Positions 7,853 through 15,758 of a stretch of 19,974 bases of DNA are shown here, in pieces (the first letter of the stretch is position 1; every line of letters begins with the position of its first letter). The translations under genes were made by a program, and so were the position numbers. The notes below the pieces were generated by a model. It did not search any database, had not been told where the DNA came from, and worked only from the letters and a program-made list of their open reading frames with translations. The DNA is from JBMNTU01 sp050945895. GTDB lineage: Bacteria; Bacillota; Clostridia; Christensenellales; Christensenellaceae. Where the stretch lies: NCBI GenBank assembly GCA_050945895.1, contig JBMNTU010000034.1:1-19974 (forward strand), given 5' to 3'.

Positions 7853-9712
7853 ATGGGCAAAGTAATAGGAATTGACCTGGGAACGACAAATTCGTGCGTG
7901 GCGGTAATGGAAGGCGGAGAGCCGGTCGTTATCCCAAATGCTGAGGGAGCTAGGACAACAGCGTCTGTAGTGGCGTTTACAAACAACGGAGAGAGGCTTG
8001 TGGGCCAGGTGGCAAAGCGCCAGGCCGTCACAAACCCAGATCATACAATTAGCTCGGTTAAGCGGGATATGGGTACGGACCGCAAAATTTCGATTGACGG
8101 AAAGACCTATACGCCGCCGGAAATTTCGGCGATGATCCTGCAAAAGCTGAAGACGGATGCCGAAGCATATTTGGGTGCAACCGTAACGGAGGCGGTCATT
8201 ACCGTACCGGCGTATTTCAGCGACTCGCAGCGCCAGGCAACAAAGGACGCAGGCAAGATCGCGGGGCTGGAAGTTCTGCGTATTATCAACGAGCCCACGG
8301 CGGCGGCGCTTGCATACGGGCTCGATAAGGAGCACAGCCAGAAGATTATCGTATTTGACCTTGGTGGAGGTACGTTCGACGTTTCGCTGCTGGAGATTGG
8401 CGACGGCGTCATAGAGGTGCTGGCAACACACGGCAACAACCGTTTGGGCGGCGACGATTTTGATAATAAGATCATCGACTGGATGGTTGCGGAATTCCGG
8501 AAGAGCGACGGAATCGACCTTTCGGGAGATAAAATCGCGCTTCAGCGGCTGAAGGAAGCTGCGGAAAAAGCAAAAATAGAGCTTTCGTGCGTAATGCAGA
8601 CCAATATCAACCTGCCGTTCATTACGGCGGACGCGTCCGGGCCCAAGCATCTGGACCTGAACCTTACGCGGGCAAAATTCGACGAACTGACGGCCGACCT
8701 TGTGGCAGCGACGGAAGGGCCGATGAGCAATGCCATCAAAGACGCGGGCATCACGGCAGCGGAAATCGACAAAGTCCTTCTTGTCGGCGGTTCTACGCGT
8801 ATTCCCGCCGTACAGGAAATGGTAAAGCGCATTACGGGAAAAGAGCCGTTTAAGGGAATCAACCCGGACGAAAGCGTTGCAATGGGCGCTGCCATACAGG
8901 CCGGTGTACTGGGCGGCGAAGTAAAGGACGTGCTGCTGCTTGATGTAACGCCGCTTTCCCTCGGTATCGAAACAATGGGCGGCGTGTTCACCAGGCTGAT
9001 AGACAGAAACACAACCATTCCCGCTAAAAAGAGCCAGGTATTCTCTACGGCGGCAGACGGGCAGACCAGCGTGGAAATCCATGTGCTGCAGGGCGAGCGC
9101 GATATGGCTGCTTCCAACAAAACGCTGGGGCGGTTCAATTTAACGGGAATCGCGCCTGCACCGCGCGGCGTGCCGCAGGTCGAAGTAACGTTTGATATAG
9201 ACGCAAACGGCATTGTGCATGTATCTGCCAAGGATATGGGCACGGGCAACACGCAGAATATTACAATTACAGCATCGTCCAACCTTTCGGATGAGGATAT
9301 CGATAAGGCAGTGAAGGACGCCGAAAAATACGCGGCGGAAGACAAAGCGCGCAAAGAGGAAGTGGAGGCGCGTAACCAGGCAGATTCAATGGTCTATCAG
9401 ACAGAAAAATCGCTGAAGGACCTGAGCGATAAGATTTCGGAAGATGACCGAAAGAAAATCGAAGAAGAGCTGGAAAAAACAAAAGAGGCGTTGAAGGGCT
9501 CCGACCCCGACAAAATAAAGGATGCGACAGAGAAACTGCAAAATGTTTCGTATGAAGTGTTTGGAAAAATCTATCAGCAGCAGGCAGCAGAACAACAGGC
9601 CGCAGGCGGTGCTGATGGCGCAGACCCCAGTGCACAGCAAAAGCCGGAAGATGATGTTGTGGATGCGGACTACGAAGTGGTAGACGAAGACGAAGATAAG
9701 AAAGAGAAGTAA
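7853..9712 (+). CDS. dnaK: Molecular chaperone DnaK (Hsp70)
   Basis: This 619-residue Hsp70 is of the Gram-positive type, lacking the extra N-terminal insert of proteobacterial DnaK. The ATPase domain begins GKVIGIDLGTTNSCVAVMEGG and includes IINEPTAAALAYGLD, VFDLGGGTFDVSLLEIGDG and LVGGSTRIPAVQ. The linker DVLLLDVTPLSLGIET marks the start of the substrate-binding domain, and the helical lid spans about residues 490-590. The tail is Ala/Gln-rich and then strongly acidic (EDDVVDADYEVVDED). It folds client proteins with DnaJ and GrpE in the cytoplasm. AGGAGG sits 8 bases before the ATG, the strongest ribosome binding site of the operon, fitting its high demand. Confidence 0.99.
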   Translation: MGKVIGIDLGTTNSCVAVMEGGEPVVIPNAEGARTTASVVAFTNNGERLVGQVAKRQAVTNPDHTISSVKRDMGTDRKISIDGKTYTPPEISAMILQKLKTDAEAYLGATVTEAVITVPAYFSDSQRQATKDAGKIAGLEVLRIINEPTAAALAYGLDKEHSQKIIVFDLGGGTFDVSLLEIGDGVIEVLATHGNNRLGGDDFDNKIIDWMVAEFRKSDGIDLSGDKIALQRLKEAAEKAKIELSCVMQTNINLPFITADASGPKHLDLNLTRAKFDELTADLVAATEGPMSNAIKDAGITAAEIDKVLLVGGSTRIPAVQEMVKRITGKEPFKGINPDESVAMGAAIQAGVLGGEVKDVLLLDVTPLSLGIETMGGVFTRLIDRNTTIPAKKSQVFSTAADGQTSVEIHVLQGERDMAASNKTLGRFNLTGIAPAPRGVPQVEVTFDIDANGIVHVSAKDMGTGNTQNITITASSNLSDEDIDKAVKDAEKYAAEDKARKEEVEARNQADSMVYQTEKSLKDLSDKISEDDRKKIEEELEKTKEALKGSDPDKIKDATEKLQNVSYEVFGKIYQQQAAEQQAAGGADGADPSAQQKPEDDVVDADYEVVDEDEDKKEK

Positions 9713-9742
9713 AAAGACAATATAGTATAAGACGAAAACGCT

Positions 9743-9776
9743 GGGAGCCAAGGCGAAGCGATTCGCTTTGGTTCCC
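9743..9776 (+). promoter_or_regulatory. Stable hairpin between dnaK and dnaJ, GNRA-type tetraloop, no U-tract
   Basis: Bases 9743-9757 pair with 9762-9776 over 15 continuous base pairs, two of them G-U, around the loop GCGA (GNRA type). The bases after the stem (GGGCGGC) contain no U-run, so this is not a standard terminator. It probably stabilises the 3' end of an upstream processed dnaK mRNA, slows read-through or sets a processing point that lowers DnaJ relative to DnaK (inference). Confidence 0.8.
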
Positions 9777-9820
9777 GGGCGGCTTTGGAAATTGGATTGG
9801 GAAAAAGAGGTTGAAATAAC

Positions 9821-10933
9821 TTGGCAAAGGATTATTACGAACGGCTGGAGGTGGATAAATCCGCCAGCGCCGATGAAATAAAAAGTGCATACAGGAAACT
9901 GGCAAAGAAATATCATCCGGATATGAATAAGGACGACGATTCCGCCGCACAAAAATTTAAGGAAATCAACGAAGCATACCAGGTACTTTCGGACGACCAA
10001 AAACGCCAGCAATACGACCAGTTTGGCGAAGCGGCGTTTAACGGCCAGCAAGGTGCATACCAGAGCGGCGGTTTCGAGGGCTTCGGCGGCTTCGATTTTT
10101 CAGATATTTTTGACTTTTTTGGTGGCGGGGCGTCCCGTGGAACGAGGCAACAGACCGGGCCGCAAAAAGGCCAGGATATCCGCGTGAATATGACGCTGAG
10201 CTTCGAGGATGCCGCATTTGGCATTGAAAAGGAAATTACGCTGAACCGTACGGAAAACTGCCCTGCCTGCGACGGCAGCGGTGCCCAAAAAGGAACCAGC
10301 CGTAAAACATGTACGGCTTGCAATGGCACAGGGCAGCAACGCGTGCAGCAGCAAACGGTGTTCGGGGCGTTTGCAAGTGTGCAGCCCTGCCAGGAATGCG
10401 GCGGCGAAGGGACGATTGTAGAGCAGCCGTGCGAAGACTGCCGCGGGCGTGGCACAGTTACAAAACAAAGGAAAATCAAAGTCAATATTCCTGCGGGGAT
10501 CGATTCGGATCAAATTATTACGATGCGGGGCGAGGGAAACGCCGGAAAGCGGGGCGGCCCGGCGGGCGACCTGCGAATATACGTCAACGTAAAACCGCAT
10601 AAGCTGTTTGTTCGAGATGGGTACGACCTGTACCTCGATTTGAATATTGGAATGGTGCAAGCGGCGGCAGGCGCAGAGCTGCAGGTGCCCACGCTGGATG
10701 GAAAAGTAAAATACAACATTCCGGAGGGTACGCAGCCGAATACGGTGTTCCGGCTGAAGGGAAAGGGAATCAAAAACCTGAATAGCTCCCGCTATGGCGA
10801 TCTTTATGTACGCGCAAGGGTGGAAATACCCAAAAAGATTTCTGAAAAGCAAAAGCAGCTTTTGAAGGAGTTTGACAAAAAATCCAAGCCGGTGAAAAAC
10901 GAATATAACAAGCCCAAGGAATTGTTCCGGTAA
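9821..10933 (+). CDS. dnaJ: Chaperone DnaJ (Hsp40, type I)
   Basis: This 370-residue co-chaperone starts at a TTG preceded by AAGAGG, giving the family-typical N-terminus MAKDYYERL. The J domain covers about residues 1-70 with HPD at 32-34, which stimulates DnaK ATPase. A Gly/Phe-rich linker follows (GGFEGFGGFDFSDIFDFFGGGAS when read in two parts, about 77-105). Four CxxCxGxG zinc motifs begin at Cys147, Cys164, Cys190 and Cys204. The C-terminal substrate-binding domains include PAGIDSDQIITMRGEGNAG and a dimerisation tail. It is the last gene of the heat-shock operon, separated from dnaK by a strong hairpin and followed by a terminator. Confidence 0.98.
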   Translation: MAKDYYERLEVDKSASADEIKSAYRKLAKKYHPDMNKDDDSAAQKFKEINEAYQVLSDDQKRQQYDQFGEAAFNGQQGAYQSGGFEGFGGFDFSDIFDFFGGGASRGTRQQTGPQKGQDIRVNMTLSFEDAAFGIEKEITLNRTENCPACDGSGAQKGTSRKTCTACNGTGQQRVQQQTVFGAFASVQPCQECGGEGTIVEQPCEDCRGRGTVTKQRKIKVNIPAGIDSDQIITMRGEGNAGKRGGPAGDLRIYVNVKPHKLFVRDGYDLYLDLNIGMVQAAAGAELQVPTLDGKVKYNIPEGTQPNTVFRLKGKGIKNLNSSRYGDLYVRARVEIPKKISEKQKQLLKEFDKKSKPVKNEYNKPKELFR

Positions 10934-10945
10934 AAGTGCAAAATG

Positions 10946-10975
10946 CCCGCAGGCCGCCATGCCTGTGGGTTTTTT
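10946..10975 (+). terminator. Terminator of the dnaK operon, probably bidirectional with radC
   Basis: CCCGCAGGC (10946-10954) pairs with GCCTGTGGG (10961-10969), nine pairs including one G-U, with a 6-base loop, followed by TTTTTT (10970-10975). On the minus strand the stem is followed by ATTTTGCACTTTT, so it may also end radC, whose stop codon overlaps the T-run. Confidence 0.92.
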
Positions 10976-11732
10976 ACAGCTTAAAATAAGCTTTTATATC
11001 CTGCATAACGCCGCCGGAATATTGCGCGGCGCGCGCTTCTGAAAGGGTGATGCCGCGATCCAGCTGCATTTCCGCGGCAAAGCTGAAATATTCATTTTCC
11101 CCAATGATGATGTGGTCCATAAACTCTATTTGAATGGCATCCATTGCGTTTTTGATATCCAATGTGGTCTGGATATCGCTTTTGGATGGAGAAGGCTTGC
11201 CGCCCGGATGATTGTGCGCGACAAGTATTTTTTCTGTGCCGGCGCGCAGTACGCTTTGCACGACCTGCCGGATGTAAACTGCGGCTTCGCGCGTTGTGCC
11301 CGTCGAAAGACACTCGGCGTTCTTCACGCGGTATTGCGTATCCAGGCAAAAAACGTAAAACTGTTCGTATGGCTTTCCTGCAAGATAGGCGCGTGCATAT
11401 TCTGCTGCAGAATCGATGGAGGTAATCTGGGTGTGCTGGTCTTTACCAGAAAACCAATGCCTGCGCGACAATTCAGACAAAACGCCAAACAGCACAGCCG
11501 TGTATTCGCCCACGCCGTCTACCAGCATGATATCGGCGGGGGAAGCATTCAAAAGATTTTGCAGGCTGCCGAATTTATCGAGAAGCCGGTGCGCAAGCGG
11601 GTTTGTATCCTTTTGCGGAATTGCATAAAAAAGCAAAAGCTCCAGAAGCTGGTGGTCGTTTAATGCTTCGGGTGGAGACTTTAAAAACTGTTTTCGCAGC
11701 CGTTCGCGGTGTCCTGTATGGATATCGATCAC
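10974..11732 (-). CDS. radC: RadC family protein (JAMM-type putative metallopeptidase)
   Basis: The protein has the RadC layout: N-terminal GHRERLRKQFL, a helix-hairpin-helix region (LLDKFGSLQNLLNASPADIMLVDGVGE, read in parts) and a C-terminal MPN/JAB domain with the metal motif HNHPGGKPSPSKSD. The family name comes from an old repair assignment now doubted; its role is unclear, though paralogues often sit on mobile elements. This copy is in core context. The start is uncertain. GTG at 11732 gives a normal short lead-in to GHRERL but abuts the AAAAGGAG site; an ATG at 11774 adds 14 unusual residues and has no ribosome binding site; a rare ATC at 11723 would have ideal spacing. Function as RadC family is firm. 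Confidence 0.9.
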   Translation of the reverse strand: MIDIHTGHRERLRKQFLKSPPEALNDHQLLELLLFYAIPQKDTNPLAHRLLDKFGSLQNLLNASPADIMLVDGVGEYTAVLFGVLSELSRRHWFSGKDQHTQITSIDSAAEYARAYLAGKPYEQFYVFCLDTQYRVKNAECLSTGTTREAAVYIRQVVQSVLRAGTEKILVAHNHPGGKPSPSKSDIQTTLDIKNAMDAIQIEFMDHIIIGENEYFSFAAEMQLDRGITLSEARAAQYSGGVMQDIKAYFKL

Positions 11733-11744
11733 TCCTTTTGAGAT

Positions 11745-11773
11745 ATCATAGCATATTTGAAAAAAAGTGTACA
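11745..11773 (-). promoter_or_regulatory. Candidate radC promoter
   Basis: On the minus strand, TGTACA (11773-11768) and TATGAT (11750-11745) are 17 bases apart. The predicted start near 11738 would leave almost no leader before the GTG at 11732, so it fits only if radC is translated from a very short leader or from a downstream start. Tentative. Confidence 0.3.
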
Positions 11774-11792
11774 TATTGTCGGCTACTTTTGC

Positions 11793-11798
11793 TATAAT
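11793..11798 (+). promoter_or_regulatory. pepV: Candidate -10 element for pepV
   Basis: A perfect TATAAT at 11793-11798 lies 45 bases before the pepV ATG. No good -35 is present at 16-18 bases upstream (TACATA at 11770-11775 matches 3 of 6). It overlaps the divergent radC control region, so the two genes may share regulation. Confidence 0.45.
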
Positions 11799-11842
11799 AA
11801 GGCAGGGGTACAGCTTGTGACCGAAGAAAAGGGAGAGCATAT

Positions 11843-13237
11843 ATGATCAATTTTACACTGCAATCGCAAAAGGACGAAATGATCGACGCACTAAAGCGGA
11901 TCATTTCTATTAAAAGTGTCAAAAGCAGCCCGCAAACCAATATGCCATATGGAAAGGGTGTTTTCGATGCATTGCTCCAAATGCTCTATTTAGGTGAGCA
12001 AATGTATTTTGACAGCGTAAATTTATTTTCCCACATGGGCTATGTGGAATATGGCGACGGAGATGAAATTCTGGCAATTTTGACTCATCTCGATGTTATG
12101 CCTGCTGGGGAAGGGTGGACGGTTCCACCTTTTGAAGCGACAGTCAAAGATGGAAAAATCTATGGCCGCGGTGCAATCGACAACAAAGGCCCGGCAGTCG
12201 CCGCTTTGTTTGCGCTCAATGCGCTTCAGGAAAATTGTATCAGCCTCAACAAGCGCGTGCGCCTGATGTTTGGGTGTGACGAAGAAAGCGGCTGGTCGGA
12301 TATTGCGTTTTACAAAAAGAGCGGGGAAGAGATTCCCACGATGTCCATATCGCCCGATGCCGAGTTTCCCATTATCAATGGCGAAAAAGGGCTGTGGCAG
12401 TTTGAACTCAAGAAGGAAATGTGCCCAATCGAAGATACTGGCGGCGTTGTTTTGAGGGATATTCAGGGCGGCCACCGCGCCAATGCCGTACCGGCGCACT
12501 GCGAGTGCTTTTTGACAACAGATTCGAACGCGATTTTGAAAATGGCGGATATTTTCAACGAAGATTCTCCGGTAAAGATTGCGTATAAATCGCACGCAGA
12601 CGGTATATTGTTTACGACAGAAGGCGTATCCGCGCATGGCTCCAAGCCGGAGGACGGAAAAAACGCGGTTGCCTATATGATTGCTTTTTTAAACCAGCTT
12701 CCCCTGAAAAGGAATTATATCAGCGATATGGTTTATAAGCTGGCAGAGCAGGTTGGGTTGGACACGGACGGGACGTGCCTGGGCATCCGGTCGGACGACG
12801 ACGTTATGGGCAGCCTCACCATGAACCTTGGGTATATCAAAACAGATGGGAACGGCATTTACGCTGGTTTCGACTTCCGTTTTCCAAAAGAGAGCGACAG
12901 GGAAAACATCCGCAAGGCGTTTGAGGCGGGCTTTGAAGACTTTACAGTTACGACAAAGTTCGAGATGCCTGTCCACTATGTAGATAAAGATTCTAAGCTG
13001 GTGACCGGGTTGCAAAGGGCATACCAGGAAATTACCGGTGAGGAGGCGGTGTGCAAAACTATCGGTGGGGCAACCTATGCGCGTGCATTCGGAAATTCCG
13101 TTGCGTTTGGCCCGCTGTTCCCCGGCCAAAAGGGAACGGAACACCAGCCGGACGAGCATATCGAAATCGATACGCTCATCAAATTTGCAGATATATTGGC
13201 AAACGCCATCGTTATTCTCTGCAATGAAATGGATTAA
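11843..13237 (+). CDS. pepV: M20 family dipeptidase (PepV/Sapep type)
   Basis: This 464-residue protein has the M20 metallopeptidase pattern. The first zinc ligand motif is LTHLDVMPAGEGW, followed by YGRGAIDNKGPAVA with the bridging Asp, then GCDEESGWSD with the catalytic Glu pair, SPDAEFPIINGEKG, and near the end GTEHQPDEHIEI carrying the last His ligand. Length and the long lid domain insert match PepV/Sapep dipeptidases, which cleave dipeptides including unusual beta-Ala or D-amino-acid ones in the cytoplasm. GGGAGAG precedes the ATG. It is divergent from radC, and alaS follows after 52 bases without a clear terminator, so the two may be co-transcribed. Exact substrate cannot be read from sequence. 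Confidence 0.92.
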   Translation: MINFTLQSQKDEMIDALKRIISIKSVKSSPQTNMPYGKGVFDALLQMLYLGEQMYFDSVNLFSHMGYVEYGDGDEILAILTHLDVMPAGEGWTVPPFEATVKDGKIYGRGAIDNKGPAVAALFALNALQENCISLNKRVRLMFGCDEESGWSDIAFYKKSGEEIPTMSISPDAEFPIINGEKGLWQFELKKEMCPIEDTGGVVLRDIQGGHRANAVPAHCECFLTTDSNAILKMADIFNEDSPVKIAYKSHADGILFTTEGVSAHGSKPEDGKNAVAYMIAFLNQLPLKRNYISDMVYKLAEQVGLDTDGTCLGIRSDDDVMGSLTMNLGYIKTDGNGIYAGFDFRFPKESDRENIRKAFEAGFEDFTVTTKFEMPVHYVDKDSKLVTGLQRAYQEITGEEAVCKTIGGATYARAFGNSVAFGPLFPGQKGTEHQPDEHIEIDTLIKFADILANAIVILCNEMD

Positions 13238-13289
13238 AAAGCCATAAAGGCTTTGAATAGTTTATATTTTACAGGAGCTTTGTTAAACG

Positions 13290-15086
13290 ATGAAAAAACT
13301 GACAAGTGATGAATTGCGGGAACTCTTTTTAGAGTTTTTTAAATCCAAAGGACATGCGGTTATAAAAAGCGCGTCTTTAATTCCGGAAAACGACCCCACT
13401 GTACTGTTTACAACGGCGGGTATGCACCCTCTGGTGCCTTACCTTTTGGGAGAAAAGCACCCGGCAGGCACACGGCTTGCGGATGTGCAGAAGTGCGTGC
13501 GCACGGGCGATATAGACGAGGTGGGGGATGCTTCCCACTGTACGTTTTTTGAAATGCTGGGTAACTGGTCGCTGGGCGACTATTTCAAAAAAGAAGCCAT
13601 TGCGTATAGCTTTGAATTCCTGACCGATGAAAAATGGTTGGGGATCGAAAAAGACAAGCTGTATTTCACTTGCTTCGAGGGCGACGCAGATGCGCCAAGG
13701 GATACGGAGTCGCACGACATCTGGGTGTCTTTGGGCGTAAAAGAGGATCATATTTTCTACCTGCCCAAAAAACACAATTGGTGGGGCCCGGCAGGGCAGA
13801 CCGGCCCATGCGGCCCAGATACGGAAATGTTTATAGATACGGGCAAGCCCGCGTGCGGCGAGGATTGCAACCCCTCGTGCGATTGCGGCAAATACCTGGA
13901 GATATGGAACGACGTTTTTATGCAGTACAACAAGCAGGCGGACGGCAGTTTTGCGCCGCTTGAGCAAAAAAATGTGGATACCGGCATGGGGCTGGACCGG
14001 ACGATTTGCATCCTGCAGGGAAAGAATTCCGTTTACGAGACAGATGTCTTTGCACCTGTGCTTTCTAAGCTGCAGGACATGTCGGGCAAGACATACAATG
14101 GCGCAGACGACGAAACCGTACGCGCGTTTCGCATTGTTGCAGACCATATTCGCTGCGCAACATTTATGATCGGTGATGAAAAGGGGATTACTCCATCCAA
14201 TGTAGACCAGGGCTATGTTCTCCGCAGGCTTTTGCGCCGTGCAATCCGCTTTGCGGGCAAGCTGGGCATACAGGAAGGAATGCTTTCGAAAATCGCGCAG
14301 GTTGTAATCGAACAGTACAGGCACGCCTACCCGGAGCTGGAAGACAACAAGCAGCGAATCCTTTCCGAAATAGACAAGGAAGAGGGACGCTTCCAAAAAA
14401 CCATTACGCAAGGGCTGAAGGAATTTGAAAAGGTTGCGGAAAAGCTGCAGGGCGATACGATCGACGGCAAAAGCGCATTCCGCCTATACGATACGTTTGG
14501 GTTTCCGCTGGAGTTTACGCTGGAGCTTGCAAAAGAGCGCGGGCTTAAGGTAGATACCGACGGGTTCGATGCTGCATTTAAACATCATCAGGAGCTTTCG
14601 CAGGCCGGCGCAGAGCAGCGGTTTGCTGGTGGGCTTGCCGATACGGGAGAGCAGACTGCACGCCTGCATACGGCAACACACCTGCTTTTGGCGGGGCTGA
14701 AAAAGGTGCTTTCGGACGATATCAACCAGAAGGGCTCCAACATTACGGCGGAGCGTCTGCGGTTCGATTTCAATTTTCCGCGCAAGGTAGAGCGCGAAGA
14801 GCTAGACCAGGTGGAAGCATATGTAAACGAAGCCATTGCGGCCGGGCTGGATGTTGAAATGCAGGAAATGAGCGCGGAAGAGGCCAAGGCGCAAGGCGCG
14901 ACCGGCGTGTTTGACGCAAAATACGGCGATGTTGTAAAGGTCTATACTGTTCCAGGCTACTCCAAGGAGATCTGCGGCGGGCCGCATGCAAAAAACACCG
15001 CGGAGCTTGGTAAGTTCAAAATAAAAAAGGAACAGAGCTCGTCGTCGGGGGTGCGCCGCATAAAAGCGGTTTTAACAGACCAATAG
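13290..15086 (+). CDS. alaS: Minimal alanyl-tRNA synthetase, lacking the C-terminal domain
   Basis: At 598 residues this is far shorter than the usual ~870-residue AlaRS. The class II catalytic core is intact (LFTTAGMHPLVPYLLGEKHP, TFFEMLGNWSLGDYFKKE, motif 3 GMGLDRT), followed by the tRNA-recognition region (RAFRIVADHIRCATFMI, VLRRLLRRAIRFAGKLG). A Cys cluster, C189-x3-C193-x3-C197-x-C199, precedes KYLEIWNDVFMQYNK and may bind metal. The editing domain keeps its zinc ligands, HTATH (His460, His464) and CGGPH (Cys562, His566). Missing are the C-Ala oligomerisation domain and the beta-barrel segment that normally precedes HTATH. The ending SSSSGVRRIKAVL is a natural domain end, so this is a short form rather than a frameshift. 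It should charge tRNA-Ala and may clear Ser/Gly mischarging. AGGAG lies 12 bases before the ATG. Confidence 0.9.
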   Translation: MKKLTSDELRELFLEFFKSKGHAVIKSASLIPENDPTVLFTTAGMHPLVPYLLGEKHPAGTRLADVQKCVRTGDIDEVGDASHCTFFEMLGNWSLGDYFKKEAIAYSFEFLTDEKWLGIEKDKLYFTCFEGDADAPRDTESHDIWVSLGVKEDHIFYLPKKHNWWGPAGQTGPCGPDTEMFIDTGKPACGEDCNPSCDCGKYLEIWNDVFMQYNKQADGSFAPLEQKNVDTGMGLDRTICILQGKNSVYETDVFAPVLSKLQDMSGKTYNGADDETVRAFRIVADHIRCATFMIGDEKGITPSNVDQGYVLRRLLRRAIRFAGKLGIQEGMLSKIAQVVIEQYRHAYPELEDNKQRILSEIDKEEGRFQKTITQGLKEFEKVAEKLQGDTIDGKSAFRLYDTFGFPLEFTLELAKERGLKVDTDGFDAAFKHHQELSQAGAEQRFAGGLADTGEQTARLHTATHLLLAGLKKVLSDDINQKGSNITAERLRFDFNFPRKVEREELDQVEAYVNEAIAAGLDVEMQEMSAEEAKAQGATGVFDAKYGDVVKVYTVPGYSKEICGGPHAKNTAELGKFKIKKEQSSSSGVRRIKAVLTDQ

Positions 15087-15151
15087 AGCAATTTGCAAGA
15101 GATGCAAGCTCGGACGCGCATACATAAATATGTAAAGACACAGGAAAATAC

Positions 15152-15189
15152 AGCGGCTGCTTTCTGTTTGCATTGCCGCTTTTCTCTTT
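15152..15189 (+). terminator. Weak terminator-like hairpin after alaS
   Basis: AGCGGC (15152-15157) and GCCGCT (15175-15180) pair over 6 bp with a 17-base loop, followed by TTTCTCTTT. The loop is long and the T-run broken, so at best it terminates partially. Upstream in the same 179-base gap lies a short AT palindrome, TACATA-AA-TATGTA at 15121-15134. Confidence 0.3.
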
Positions 15190-15265
15190 GTCGCTTTACC
15201 CGCCGCAAACGCTTTGCGCGCAGACGTTTTCGCTGCCTGTGCGCACACGATGGAGTATTTTTTTG

Positions 15266-15745
15266 ATGGAAAAAGTAATCCATACATTCGAGCCGGTGTT
15301 CGACGCGCGCTCAAAGATATTGATCGTGGGAACCATGCCTTCCGTATTGTCCCGGCAGGAGCAGTTTTATTACGGAAACCCGCGAAACCGCTTTTATGAT
15401 GTTTTATCTGCGCTGTTTAAGCATAAAAAACCGGCTTCGGCCGGAGAGAAAAAGGCGTTTTTATTAAAGCACAACATCGCGCTTTACGATGTGCTGGCCG
15501 AGTGCGAAATAAAAGGCTCGATGGACGCAAGTATAAAAAACGCCCGCCCAAACGACTTTTCAGGTATTTTTGCGGCGGCCGCTATTAAACGTGTTTATGC
15601 CAACGGAAATACGGCGTATAAATACTATAAGCGCTTTATTGGCGAAGATGTCACCTGCCTGCCGTCCACCAGCCCCGCAAATGCGGCGTACAGCCTGGAG
15701 CGGCTGATAGGGGAGTGGGCGCAAATTTTGGACGCGATGGAATAA
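15266..15745 (+). CDS. DNA-deoxyinosine glycosylase (uracil-DNA glycosylase superfamily)
   Basis: From the ATG at 15266 the protein has 159 residues. The N-terminus HTFEPVFDARSKILIVGTMPS, then FYYGNPRNRFYDVL, and the C-terminal LPSTSPANAAYSLERLIGEW are the hallmarks of the bacterial hypoxanthine-DNA glycosylase family within the UDG superfamily. It should remove deaminated adenine (hypoxanthine) and perhaps uracil from DNA as the first step of base excision repair. The ATG at 15266 is preferred over an upstream in-frame start at 15173 because the upstream 31 residues are unlike the family and sit across the intergenic hairpin; TGGAG lies about 10 bases before it. The next gene follows after 13 bases and is likely co-transcribed. 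Confidence 0.88.
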   Translation: MEKVIHTFEPVFDARSKILIVGTMPSVLSRQEQFYYGNPRNRFYDVLSALFKHKKPASAGEKKAFLLKHNIALYDVLAECEIKGSMDASIKNARPNDFSGIFAAAAIKRVYANGNTAYKYYKRFIGEDVTCLPSTSPANAAYSLERLIGEWAQILDAME

Positions 15746-15758
15746 AAAAGGAGCTAGT

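Noticed and set aside
13238..13254. AAAGCC-ATAAA-GGCTTT as a terminator between pepV and alaS
   Set aside because: The stem is only six pairs with four A-T/G-C mixed weak pairs, and no T-run follows directly.
15121..15134. TACATA-AA-TATGTA palindrome after alaS
   Set aside because: It is short and AT-rich, with no promoter beside it; nothing supports a function.
15087..15265. Possibility that alaS is truncated by a frameshift and continues downstream
   Set aside because: The three plus frames after 15086 show no C-Ala-like sequence, the protein ends at a natural domain boundary, and the beta-barrel is also missing internally, which a single frameshift could not cause.
15173..15265. Longer N-terminus for the DNA glycosylase
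   Set aside because: The added residues are unlike the family, and an ATG with a Shine-Dalgarno-like TGGAG lies at the expected place, 15266.
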